Positions 52,729 through 61,441 of a stretch of DNA of 64,000 nucleotides are shown piece after piece (within the stretch, counting starts at the first letter, position 1; each line of letters starts with the position of its first letter). Source of the stretch: Corynebacterium deserti GIMN1.010 (GTDB lineage: Bacteria > Actinomycetota > Actinomycetes > Mycobacteriales > Mycobacteriaceae); contig NZ_CP009220.1 of NCBI RefSeq assembly GCF_001277995.1, positions 434,001-498,000 on the forward strand. The letters are read 5' to 3'. The position numbers and the translations under genes were made by a program. The notes below the pieces were generated by a model that saw only the letters and a program-made list of their open reading frames with translations, was not told the origin of the DNA and searched no databases.

Positions 52729-55362
52729 GTGAGCAGACCCGAGCCATCCTCGGTGGACAAGGCCGTTGGCGCAGCCATTTCGGAAGCCAGGTCCGCCGCG
52801 TTGAAAGCAGGCGTGGGGCTCCACCGACCTGTTGATGAGGAAGAGGACTCACAACAATCTGGCATCAAGGTCTCTCTCAGTTTTGAGCTGGAGGGCCTGG
52901 ACAATGCGCCGTCGCTGATGGCGGTGGAAAGAGCCCTCGAGCATATCCCTGGGGTGTCGGCAACCTTGATTTATCCGACACAAACGGCGTGGATTACTGC
53001 GACGGAAAAGATCGATCTCGACACCATCATTGGTGTTTTTGAACGTTTTGGCATTCGAGCGTATCTTTCCAATTCGTCGCTGATGCGTCGGCACCAGCAG
53101 CTCAGCGCGGAAATCAGTCGTGAAGCCCGCGTCGAGCGCTACCAATTTCGTCGGGCGTCGAAACGCATGTCGCCGCGCGTGCGGCGGCATAATCGGGAAG
53201 AGATGATGCAAGCACTTCGCGCCCGCGAAAGTGGCTGGATTAAAAGAAAAAAGAAAACAACAACGCTTAACGACGACGCCATGTCCGGCGATGTCCTCTT
53301 CACCGCCCGCGCTCTCATCACCCCCATGCGCTTTTGGGTGTGTCTCCCATTCGCCCTTGTTGTCGTGTTGTTGTCTTTTAACCCTTCGTTGCAATTCGAC
53401 TATTGGCAGTGGCTGTCTGCGCTGTTGAGTATTCCTGTGGTGATGTGGGGTGCTTGGCCGTTTCACCGCGCGGCAGCTGGTGGTATTCGTCGAGGAATTT
53501 CCGCCCTTGATGCGACAAGCTCGGTTGCGATTGCAGCGGCCTATCTGTGGTCGCTAGCTATGTTGTTTTTTGAAACACCCGGTAACAAATCATGGCGGTC
53601 TTATCCGGCCTGGTTTGCTTTTGACCACGGCACGCTGACCCAAAACGAAATCTACTTTGATGTAGCCTGTGGCATCACTGTGCTGCTTCTTGCCGGCCGG
53701 TTGCTGACACGTAAGCGCAGCCAATCCAGCCTGTTGGCGGAACTTGATCGTCTCCAAATCGATCCTCACCAGGTGGTCACTGTGGTGCGTAAACACCGTG
53801 CAACCCGCAAAGTGATCGAACTCAACATCCCCATCATGGAGGTGCGCGTCAACGACGACATCATGATTCCACCCGGCACGATCATCCCCGTGGATGGTGT
53901 GGTCATTGGTGGTGGCTCGAGCATCGCGGCGAGCATCATCATGGGCCAGGACAATCACGACGTCAAAGTAAATGACAAAGTTTTTGCCGGCAGCTTGAAC
54001 ATCACGGAAGAGATCAAAGTTCGTGTCATTCGCACCGGCCACCGCACCCGCATCGCAGCTGTCCACCGCTGGGTGAAGGAAGCAACCGTCAAAGAAAACC
54101 GCCACAACCGCGCGGCCATTCACTCAGCTGGAACCCTTGTGCCCATCACCTTCACGTTGGCTGTGGTGAACTTCTGCCTGTGGGCGCTGATCTCTGGGAA
54201 CATCAACGCGGCGTTTACCACTGCGCTTGCAGTGTTGGCCTGTGTGGCTCCCGTGGCGTTGGCGTTGTCAGCACCGCTGGCCACTAGGAACTCTGTGGAA
54301 GCGGCAGCCCGTCACGGCATTCTCGTTCGATCGGGTGAAATCCTTCGCGTGCTTGATGATGTCGATACCGTTGTGTTCAACCGCCTGGGTACCTTGACCG
54401 ACGGTGAAATGACTGTGGAAACTGTCACCGCAGATAAGGGTGAAGATCCAGAACTCGTGCTGCGCGTGGCTGGCGCACTTGCCATGGAATCTAACCACTC
54501 CATCTCCAAGGCCCTGGTGAAGGCATCCCGTGAAGCCCGTGACTCCGGTACTGGCGGTGAGGATGTTCCACACTGGATCGATGTGGGCGCTGTGGAAATT
54601 ACAGAAGAAGGTGCTTTCCAAGCAAAGATCGAACTTCCCTACATCAACTCCTCCGGTGAGAAATCGATGCGCACGGTTGATGCGTTGCTGTGGCGACCTC
54701 GTTCAATGTCGGAAGTCCGCGAGCACCTCAGCCCCCGCCTCATCGCAGCTGCCACCTCAGGTGGTGCACCCTTGATTATCCGGTGGAAAGGCAAAGACCG
54801 CGGTGTGATCACGCTTAACGATCACGTGCGCCCCGATGCCGCTGAGGCAGTTTCAGCACTGGAGGATCAAGGCATTGAGACGATGATGCTGTCGCGGGAT
54901 ACGTATCCAGTTGCTCGTCGCTACGCAGACAACCTTGGTATCACCCATGTCTTGGCCGGCATCGCGCCGGGCAAAAAGCCCCACGTCGTCCGCTCCGTGC
55001 ATACCCGCGGCTCAACGGTTGCCATGGTCGGCGACGGATCGGTGCTTGACAGTATGAAAGTTGCCGACGTGGGCATTTTGATGGGTGTGAACAGCCACTC
55101 GGAGCTTCGCGACGATACCGATGATCCTGCAGCCGACGTTGTGGTGCTTCGCGACGAAGTTGCCAGCGTGCCTTTCCTTTTCCGATTGGCTCGCCGCTAC
55201 GTCAAACTCGTCAACGGAAATATCGCCCTGTCATGGATCTATAACGGTGTGGCCATGGTTCTTGCGATTTCCGGCCTGCTGCACCCCATGGCGGCAACCG
55301 TTGCAATGCTCGCATCATCGCTGATCATTGAGTGGCGCTCTGGCCGGGCGCGCCGATTTTAG
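52729..55362 (+). CDS. P-type-ATPase-like protein lacking the catalytic Asp (pseudo-ATPase)
   Basis: The 877-aa product has the P1B layout (N-terminal ferredoxin-like domain, about eight TMs, actuator, P and N domains), but every key motif is altered. The N-terminal domain (about 48-112) lacks the Cys-x2-Cys metal site (LEGLDNAPSLMAVER). The TGES actuator motif is replaced by IIMGQD near 403-408. The membrane CPC reads CVA at 505-507. DKTGT reads NRLGT with Asn551 for the phosphorylated Asp. GDGxND reads GDGSVLD near 768-774. The frame is intact and long, so the gene is maintained. GTG 52729 has AAGAAGG upstream. It lies between hemB-linked membrane proteins and hemE. It is not expected to pump ions; a structural, regulatory or haem-related role is possible. 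Confidence 0.85.
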   Translation: MSRPEPSSVDKAVGAAISEARSAALKAGVGLHRPVDEEEDSQQSGIKVSLSFELEGLDNAPSLMAVERALEHIPGVSATLIYPTQTAWITATEKIDLDTIIGVFERFGIRAYLSNSSLMRRHQQLSAEISREARVERYQFRRASKRMSPRVRRHNREEMMQALRARESGWIKRKKKTTTLNDDAMSGDVLFTARALITPMRFWVCLPFALVVVLLSFNPSLQFDYWQWLSALLSIPVVMWGAWPFHRAAAGGIRRGISALDATSSVAIAAAYLWSLAMLFFETPGNKSWRSYPAWFAFDHGTLTQNEIYFDVACGITVLLLAGRLLTRKRSQSSLLAELDRLQIDPHQVVTVVRKHRATRKVIELNIPIMEVRVNDDIMIPPGTIIPVDGVVIGGGSSIAASIIMGQDNHDVKVNDKVFAGSLNITEEIKVRVIRTGHRTRIAAVHRWVKEATVKENRHNRAAIHSAGTLVPITFTLAVVNFCLWALISGNINAAFTTALAVLACVAPVALALSAPLATRNSVEAAARHGILVRSGEILRVLDDVDTVVFNRLGTLTDGEMTVETVTADKGEDPELVLRVAGALAMESNHSISKALVKASREARDSGTGGEDVPHWIDVGAVEITEEGAFQAKIELPYINSSGEKSMRTVDALLWRPRSMSEVREHLSPRLIAAATSGGAPLIIRWKGKDRGVITLNDHVRPDAAEAVSALEDQGIETMMLSRDTYPVARRYADNLGITHVLAGIAPGKKPHVVRSVHTRGSTVAMVGDGSVLDSMKVADVGILMGVNSHSELRDDTDDPAADVVVLRDEVASVPFLFRLARRYVKLVNGNIALSWIYNGVAMVLAISGLLHPMAATVAMLASSLIIEWRSGRARRF

Positions 55363-55475
55363 GCAGTTTTTAGGCTGTTATTAAGACGAGCCTCAACCCT
55401 TTTATTGATGTGTGCTTCCTCAATTAGGTGTGGCTTCTTTTCCTAAAACGATGTGAATGGGGCAAGATTGAGCCC

Positions 55476-56552
55476 ATGTCTGCAACAATCATTCCAGCTG
55501 CGCGCCGCACGCTGAACAATGCTCCCATCATTGATGCCGCGACCGGCAAAACCCCGACCCGCACTCCGGTGTGGTTTATGCGCCAGGCAGGACGTTCGCT
55601 GCCTGAGTACAAGAAGGTTCGTGAGGGCATCAGCATGCTGGATTCCTGCTTCATGCCGGAGCTGCTTGCAGAAATCACCCTGCAGCCTGTCCGACGCCAT
55701 GACGTTGATGCTGCGATTTTGTTCTCAGACATTGTTGTTCCGCTGCGCGCTGCAGGCGTGGGGGTAGAGATCGTTCCAGGTCGCGGCCCAGTGCTGGATG
55801 CGCCAATCCGCAGCCGTGAGGACGTTTCAAACCTGCCCATTCTGGAAGGAAATGTTCCGGAAATTGAGCAGGGCATTTCCATCATTTTGGATGAGCTCAC
55901 CGATTCCCAGGCACTTATTGGTTTCGCAGGTGCACCATTTACCCTGGCCAGCTACCTCGTTGAGGGGGGTCCTTCAAAGAATCATGAGAAGACCAAAGCC
56001 ATGATGCACGGTGATCCTGACACCTGGCACGCCCTCATGCAGCGTTTGGTCCCAACGGTGGTGAACTCCCTGAAATCCCAGATCGATGCCGGCATTGATG
56101 CCATGCAGCTTTTCGATTCTTGGGCAGGCTTCCTTACCGAACGTGACTACACCGAATTCGTGCTTCCGTATTCCACCCAGATCCTCTCTGAGATCGAGCA
56201 GTACCAGATTCCTCGTATCCACTTCGGTGTGGGTACCGGCGAGATCCTCGGCGCTATGTCTAAGGCAGGTTCAGATGTGATGGGCGTGGATTGGCGCGTT
56301 CCCTTGGATAAGGCCGCTGAACGGATTCACGCAGCATCTGGTCCTAAGGTTCTCCAGGGCAACCTCGATCCCGCACTGTTGTTCGCTGGAACGGCACCGC
56401 TGACACGTGAGATCGAGCGCATCAAGGCCGAAGCCCAAGCAGCGATTTCTGCAGGTCACGCAACAGGACACATCTTCAACCTCGGCCATGGAGTGTTGCC
56501 TAATACAGTGGCAGAAGACATCACCGAAGCTGTCGCCATCATCCACCAATAA
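55476..56552 (+). CDS. hemE: Uroporphyrinogen decarboxylase
   Basis: HemE decarboxylates uroporphyrinogen III to coproporphyrinogen III. The 358-aa product has the N-terminal signature TPVWFMRQAGRSLPEY, the catalytic Asp in ILFSDIVVPLRAAGVGVE, GFAGAPFTLASYLVEGG and the C-terminal HIFNLGHGVLPNT. ATG 55476 is used rather than the upstream open frame, since AAGATT lies 6 nt upstream as a possible -10 box and homology begins here. hemG/hemY follows after 31 bp. Confidence 0.95.
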   Translation: MSATIIPAARRTLNNAPIIDAATGKTPTRTPVWFMRQAGRSLPEYKKVREGISMLDSCFMPELLAEITLQPVRRHDVDAAILFSDIVVPLRAAGVGVEIVPGRGPVLDAPIRSREDVSNLPILEGNVPEIEQGISIILDELTDSQALIGFAGAPFTLASYLVEGGPSKNHEKTKAMMHGDPDTWHALMQRLVPTVVNSLKSQIDAGIDAMQLFDSWAGFLTERDYTEFVLPYSTQILSEIEQYQIPRIHFGVGTGEILGAMSKAGSDVMGVDWRVPLDKAAERIHAASGPKVLQGNLDPALLFAGTAPLTREIERIKAEAQAAISAGHATGHIFNLGHGVLPNTVAEDITEAVAIIHQ

Positions 56553-56583
56553 TCCACACAGCTAGTAGTTAAGGGGAATATTC

Positions 56584-57954
56584 ATGCGCTTCGCCATTAT
56601 CGGTGCAGGCCTGGCAGGTCTAACTGCCGCATATGAAATCCACAAAGCGGACCCTCAGGCGCATATCGATGTGCTGGAGGCAGGCGAGCGCATCGGCGGA
56701 AAGTTGTTTACCGTTCCGTTCGCCTCAGGCCCTACCGATATTGGTGCAGAAGCCTTCCTTGCTGCCCGCCACGACGCCGTGGAGTTTTTCACCGAGCTTG
56801 GCTTGGCAGATTCCTTGGTCACTCCATCAGGTGCTAAATCTCACTACTTTGCCGGCGGCGAGCTTCACCCGTTCCCTGCAGGCGGTGTCATGGGTATTCC
56901 AAGCACCTCGCCAGACACCTCTTCAGACAACGCGCAAGACGCCCCTTTCACCTGGACTCCAGGCGATGACATCTCTGTCGGCGCCTTGGTGCGCAGGCAG
57001 TACGGCGATGAGATCGTTGATTCTGTCGTGTCTTCACTGTTGGGTGGCGTGTATTCCTCAACTGCAGATGATCTTGGCTTGCGCGCCACGCTTCCGGCTC
57101 TCGCAGCAGCGCTAGATCAGTTGGCTGAAGCAGCCGCAGACAGCCAGGTCACTCTGTCGGCAGCTGTGAAGACGGTTGAGGCACAGCGCGAGGCGGCGAA
57201 GCAGAATTCCTCAGAAACCCGCCCCGTTTTCCAGACTTTTAAAGGTGGTTACGCAGAGCTTTACGAAGCACTCGCGGAGCACAGCGGCGCTGATATTCAC
57301 CTTGACGCATTTGTTTCTGCGATCACTAAGTCAGGCGATGGCTTCACCATCAAGGGTGGTGGCGAAGGCACCTATGACAAGGTGATTTTGGCCGTTCCCG
57401 CACCAACCGCTGCAGTATTGTTGCGTGACATTGCACCCACCGCTGCACCTTATTTGCGGGCGATCAAGCTTGCGTCGTCAGCCGTTGTTGGTTTGCGCTT
57501 CGATTCCGCCGACGGTCTGCCTGACAACTCTGGCGTGCTCGTCGCCGTCGGCGAGCCGGGCATCACCGCGAAGGCGTTCACATTTTCCTCCAAGAAGTGG
57601 CCACACCTGGAAGCGCGCGGTGGCGCGCTTGTCCGCGCATCATTCGGGCGACTAGGCGATGAGGCGTCAGCGCGCATGGATGAGGACGCGCTTGTCGACG
57701 CCGCCCTTGATGACCTCAAGACGATTACCGGCTTCGATGGTCGTGAAGCTGGATTGAGTGAAATCTTTGTCCAACGGTGGTTTGGTGGACTCCCCGCATA
57801 TGGAGTTGATCACATTGCCACGGTTGCAGCTGCCCGTAAGGAGATCGCAGCCGTCGATGGTGTAGAGGCCATTGGCGCGTGGGCTGGGGGAGTGGGAGTA
57901 CCCGCTGTCATCGCAGATGCCCAGGCTGCAGTCCACAGACTTGTAGAAAACTAA
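56584..57954 (+). CDS. hemY: Coproporphyrinogen/protoporphyrinogen oxidase (HemY/CgoX type)
   Basis: This FAD-dependent oxidase aromatises the tetrapyrrole. In actinobacteria the HemY-type enzyme acts mainly on coproporphyrinogen III in the coproporphyrin-dependent haem pathway. The 456-aa product has the FAD motif FAIIGAGLAGLTAAYEIHKA, GERIGGKLFTV, the substrate region TDIGAEAFLAARH and the C-terminal FAD motif ending VEAIGAWAGGVGVPAVIADAQ. A short Ser/Asp-rich insert (about 105-125) is present. AAGGGGAA precedes the ATG. It lies downstream of hemE. The name hemG is also used for it in this genus. Confidence 0.93.
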   Translation: MRFAIIGAGLAGLTAAYEIHKADPQAHIDVLEAGERIGGKLFTVPFASGPTDIGAEAFLAARHDAVEFFTELGLADSLVTPSGAKSHYFAGGELHPFPAGGVMGIPSTSPDTSSDNAQDAPFTWTPGDDISVGALVRRQYGDEIVDSVVSSLLGGVYSSTADDLGLRATLPALAAALDQLAEAAADSQVTLSAAVKTVEAQREAAKQNSSETRPVFQTFKGGYAELYEALAEHSGADIHLDAFVSAITKSGDGFTIKGGGEGTYDKVILAVPAPTAAVLLRDIAPTAAPYLRAIKLASSAVVGLRFDSADGLPDNSGVLVAVGEPGITAKAFTFSSKKWPHLEARGGALVRASFGRLGDEASARMDEDALVDAALDDLKTITGFDGREAGLSEIFVQRWFGGLPAYGVDHIATVAAARKEIAAVDGVEAIGAWAGGVGVPAVIADAQAAVHRLVEN

Positions 57955-58034
57955 CCTCCATTCACCCAATCCATCCTGTTGGTTTGTAAAGTTCGACTGG
58001 CAATGGGCTGGATTGGCCTCACAGATTGAATTAA

Positions 58035-58040
58035 TACAAT
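58035..58040 (+). promoter_or_regulatory. -10 element of hemL (leaderless type)
   Basis: TACAAT ends 7 nt before the ATG at 58048 and contains part of the earlier in-frame ATG at 58039, which therefore is unlikely to be the start. Confidence 0.6.
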
Positions 58041-58047
58041 GACGCAC

Positions 58048-59361
58048 ATGACATCGTCCAACACGGCTCAATCCGCGAAGTGGTTTGAGAAGGCACAAAA
58101 GTTCACTCCTGGTGGTGTGAATTCGCCGGTTCGCGCTTTCGGATCCGTGGGTGGACAAGCTCGTTTTATTGATAAGGCCCATGGCTCTACGCTCATTGAT
58201 GTCGATGGCAACGAGTACGTCGATCTCGTCTGCTCGTGGGGCCCCATGCTCATGGGTCATGCTCACCCAGAGGTTGTCGACGCCGTCCAAAAAGCCGTCG
58301 TAGATGGCCTATCTTTTGGCGCGCCAACGGTTGGTGAAGTTGAGCTTGCCCAGGACATTATCAAGCGCACCTCGGTAGAAGAGGTCCGCCTGGTTAACTC
58401 CGGAACTGAAGCCACCATGTCTGCAGTGCGCTTGGCACGCGGTTACACGCGTCGCTCCAAGATCTTGAAGTTTGAAGGCTGCTACCACGGCCACGTCGAT
58501 GCTCTCTTGGCCTCTGCTGGTTCTGGTGTTGCCACTTTTGCGTTGCCTGATTCCCCAGGTATCACCGGCGCGCAAACCTCTGACACGATCGTTGTCCCGT
58601 ACAACGACATCGACGCCGTCCGCAACGCCTTTGCCCAGTACCCAGGCCAGATTGCGTGCATCATCGCAGAAGCAGCCGGTGGCAACATGGGCACCGTCGC
58701 ACCGAAGGACAACTTCAACGACAAGCTTTTGGCCATCGCCCACGCTGATGGCGCACTGTTGATCCTCGATGAAGTCATGACCGGCTTTCGCACCTCCTAC
58801 CGCGGTTGGTACGGCATCGACAAGGTCACCGCAGACTTGGTCACCTTCGGCAAGGTCGTCTCTGGCGGTCTGCCAGCTGCGGCGTTCGGCGGCAAGGCTG
58901 AGATCATGAACATGCTGGCCCCACAGGGCCCCGTCTACCAAGCAGGCACTCTGTCCGGCAATCCAGTTGCGGTTGCAGCGGGTCGGGCGTCACTAAAGCT
59001 TTCCGACGAGTCTCTCTACCAAATCATTAACGCAAACGCCGACCGTCTTGATTCGTTGATTTCCCAAGCCCTCACGCGCGAAGGCGTTGCTCACCACATT
59101 CAGCGCGCTTCCAACATGCTCTCAATTCGTTTCGCAGAAGGCGAAGGTCATAACTTCAGCGATATGAAGGCAGCCGATACCTTCCGCTTCGCACCGTTCT
59201 TCCACGCACTGCTAGACAATGGCGTTTACGCTCCTCCAAGCGTTTTCGAGACCTGGTTCGTGTCAGCGGCGTTGACTGATGATGACTTCCAGAAGATCGA
59301 AGACGCCCTCAAGCCAGCTGCCCAGGCAGCCGCCACAGCAACCGAGGAGAGCGCATCATGA
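58048..59361 (+). CDS. hemL: Glutamate-1-semialdehyde 2,1-aminomutase
   Basis: HemL converts glutamate-1-semialdehyde to 5-aminolevulinate with PLP. The 437-aa product has [45 protein letters not shown], the PLP-contacting [12 protein letters not shown] and the Schiff-base Lys in [21 protein letters not shown] 58048 is preferred over ATG 58039 because the -10 box TACAAT overlaps the latter. Its stop overlaps the start of the histidine-phosphatase gene (ATGA), so the cytochrome c genes may be cotranscribed with hemL. Confidence 0.95.
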   Translation: MTSSNTAQSAKWFEKAQKFTPGGVNSPVRAFGSVGGQARFIDKAHGSTLIDVDGNEYVDLVCSWGPMLMGHAHPEVVDAVQKAVVDGLSFGAPTVGEVELAQDIIKRTSVEEVRLVNSGTEATMSAVRLARGYTRRSKILKFEGCYHGHVDALLASAGSGVATFALPDSPGITGAQTSDTIVVPYNDIDAVRNAFAQYPGQIACIIAEAAGGNMGTVAPKDNFNDKLLAIAHADGALLILDEVMTGFRTSYRGWYGIDKVTADLVTFGKVVSGGLPAAAFGGKAEIMNMLAPQGPVYQAGTLSGNPVAVAAGRASLKLSDESLYQIINANADRLDSLISQALTREGVAHHIQRASNMLSIRFAEGEGHNFSDMKAADTFRFAPFFHALLDNGVYAPPSVFETWFVSAALTDDDFQKIEDALKPAAQAAATATEESAS

Positions 59362-59966
59362 CCCACACTATCGTTCACCTGGTTCGCCACGGCGAGGTCC
59401 ACAACCCAGAGAAGATTCTTTACGGTCGCATGCCGGGCTACCACCTGTCCTCGCGCGGACGCAGCCAAGCAGCCCGAACCGCCGAGTCTTTTAATGGCCA
59501 TGACGTTACCTACCTCGCAGCATCGCCATTGCAGCGCGTGCAGGAAACCTCAGAGCCATTTGCTGCAATCACCGGCCTCGATGTCATCACCGATGAAGAT
59601 CTGCTGGAGGCAGGAAACCGCTTCGAGGGATTGCGCACCAAGGGTCTGCGCTCTCAGCTGTGGAACCCCGTGCGCTGGCCACTCATGCGCAACCCGCTGC
59701 AACCCAGCTGGGGTGAGCACTACACCGACATCTTAGAACGCATGATGGCAGCGGTGGAACGTGCTCGTGTGGCAGCAGAAGGCCATGAGGCGATTGTGGT
59801 GACTCATCAGCTTCCCATCGTGTGCGTTCAACGCCATGCCCGTGGACAGAGTCTGTGGCACAACCCTGCCACGAGGCAGTGCGACCTGGCGTCGGTGACC
59901 TCGTTAGTGTTCAACGATGACCGCATTAGCCAGGTGCATTACAACGAACCAGCTCAGGAGATTTGA
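59358..59966 (+). CDS. Histidine phosphatase family protein (phosphoglycerate-mutase-like)
   Basis: The 202-aa product has the family's RHG motif in [13 protein letters not shown] with the phospho-His, and the second catalytic His in [11 protein letters not shown]. It lacks the length and substrate loop of true phosphoglycerate mutases, so it is a broad-class phosphatase with unknown substrate. It overlaps hemL by 4 bp and is followed closely by the TlpA-like gene, an order seen in other actinobacterial cytochrome c maturation clusters. Confidence 0.9.
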   Translation: MTHTIVHLVRHGEVHNPEKILYGRMPGYHLSSRGRSQAARTAESFNGHDVTYLAASPLQRVQETSEPFAAITGLDVITDEDLLEAGNRFEGLRTKGLRSQLWNPVRWPLMRNPLQPSWGEHYTDILERMMAAVERARVAAEGHEAIVVTHQLPIVCVQRHARGQSLWHNPATRQCDLASVTSLVFNDDRISQVHYNEPAQEI

Positions 59967-59978
59967 TTAGTCGTGCAC

Positions 59979-60596
59979 ATGAAGAAACTAGCAGCAACAC
60001 TGGGCTGCGTGACGCTCAGCGGTCTTGCACTAGTTGCCTGCGGTAATGACAGCACTGCAGGAACTGACGCCGTCGCAGTTGGAGGAACCTTCCAATTCCA
60101 CTCACCCGATGGAAAGATGGAAATCTTCTATGATGAGGCGGATCGTCAGCCATTGCCCGATATCGGTGGTGACAACCTCATGATGGAGGGCACCGAGATC
60201 AATCTTTCTGACTTTGAAAACCAAGTCGTCGTCCTCAACGCGTGGGGTCAGTGGTGCGCACCGTGCCGCTCTGAGTCGGACGATCTGCAGATCATCCACG
60301 AGGAGCTTCAGGCTGCCGGAAATGGTGAAACCCCTGGCGGCACCGTGTTTGGCATCAATGTGCGTGACTACTCCCGTGAGATCGCTCAAGACTTTATCAA
60401 TGACAACGGCATTACCTACCCCAGCGTCTACGATCCACCGTTTATGACCGCAGCGCAGCTCGGCGGTGTTCCTGCCTCGGTGATTCCAACCACCATCGTG
60501 TTGGATAAACAGCACCGACCAGCAGCAGTGTTCCTGCGCGAGATCACCTCACAGGACATTTTGGATGTCGCATTGCCGTTAGTGAATGAGGCGTAA
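59979..60596 (+). CDS. TlpA/ResA-like thiol-disulfide oxidoreductase lipoprotein
   Basis: This protein keeps apocytochrome c cysteines reduced for haem attachment. The 205-aa product has a lipoprotein signal (LVACGN, lipidated Cys in the first 25 residues) and a thioredoxin-like domain with the active site WCAPCRSE (C-x2-C), and cis-Pro region SVIPTTIVLD. Gly/Val-rich NVRDYSREIAQDFI is typical of ResA/TlpA. ATG 59979 is used; GTG 59973 is an alternative with AGGAG at 59956-59960 nearer to optimal spacing. The ccdA ATG follows its stop directly. Confidence 0.88.
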   Translation: MKKLAATLGCVTLSGLALVACGNDSTAGTDAVAVGGTFQFHSPDGKMEIFYDEADRQPLPDIGGDNLMMEGTEINLSDFENQVVVLNAWGQWCAPCRSESDDLQIIHEELQAAGNGETPGGTVFGINVRDYSREIAQDFINDNGITYPSVYDPPFMTAAQLGGVPASVIPTTIVLDKQHRPAAVFLREITSQDILDVALPLVNEA

Positions 60597-61403
60597 ATGT
60601 CTGACTTTGAGATCGCCCAAAGCATCGGCCAGCAGTTTGCCGACGTCGCAAGTACCGGACCACTTTTCCTAGGAATCCTCGCCGCCGCAGTAGCTGGCCT
60701 GGTGTCTTTTGCCAGCCCCTGTGTGGTGCCCTTGGTTCCTGGTTATATTTCCTACCTTGCTGGTGTTGTCGGTGGGGAAGTGGAATACACCCAAGGTGGC
60801 ACCAAGGTGAAGACCAAGCGCATGGCCGTCGGTGGCGCAGCGCTCATGTTCATCCTTGGTTTCACTGTCGTGTTCGTCCTTGCTACCGCCAGTGTGTTCG
60901 GCGCGATCAGCATGCTGACTCTCAATGCGGAGACCCTCATGCGTGTTGGTGGCGTCATCACCATCATCATGGGCATCGTGTTCATGGGATTTATCCCTAG
61001 CCTGCAAAAAGACACCCGCATGGCACCGAAGCGCTGGACCACCTGGTTGGGTGCACCACTTTTGGGCGGCGTGTTTGCAGTGGGATGGACACCCTGTCTT
61101 GGCCCAACACTCGCCGCGATTATCTCCGTCTCTGCAGGTACAGAGGGTATGACCGCAGCGCGTGGTGTCGTCCTCATTATTGGCTACTGCCTGGGACTCG
61201 GCCTGCCTTTCTTGTTGATCGCATTGGGATCCACCAAAGCGCTTACCGGTGTGGATTGGCTGCGCAAGCATTCGCGCACCATCCAAATCATCGGCGGTGT
61301 GCTTTTGATCCTCGTCGGAGTAGCGTTGCTCTCTGGCTCGTGGGCGATCTTCATCAACTGGGTTCGCCAGTGGACCGTTGAATACGGCGCAACACTCATC
61401 TAG
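60597..61403 (+). CDS. ccdA: CcdA/DsbD-type cytochrome c biogenesis membrane protein
   Basis: CcdA carries reducing equivalents from cytoplasmic thioredoxin across the membrane to the TlpA-like protein. The 268-aa product has about six TM helices with the conserved Cys regions GLVSFASPCVVPLVPGY in TM1 and VGWTPCLGPTLAA in a later helix, which form the redox pair. It starts immediately after the TlpA-like gene's stop, and resB starts 38 bp downstream. Confidence 0.94.
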   Translation: MSDFEIAQSIGQQFADVASTGPLFLGILAAAVAGLVSFASPCVVPLVPGYISYLAGVVGGEVEYTQGGTKVKTKRMAVGGAALMFILGFTVVFVLATASVFGAISMLTLNAETLMRVGGVITIIMGIVFMGFIPSLQKDTRMAPKRWTTWLGAPLLGGVFAVGWTPCLGPTLAAIISVSAGTEGMTAARGVVLIIGYCLGLGLPFLLIALGSTKALTGVDWLRKHSRTIQIIGGVLLILVGVALLSGSWAIFINWVRQWTVEYGATLI

Positions 61404-61441
61404 AAAAGCTCTACACAAGCAGGAAGAGAATCGGCACTTCA

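Noticed and set aside
58039-58047. ATG 58039 as hemL start
   Set aside because: Its first bases lie inside the TACAAT -10 element that fits leaderless transcription from ATG 58048.
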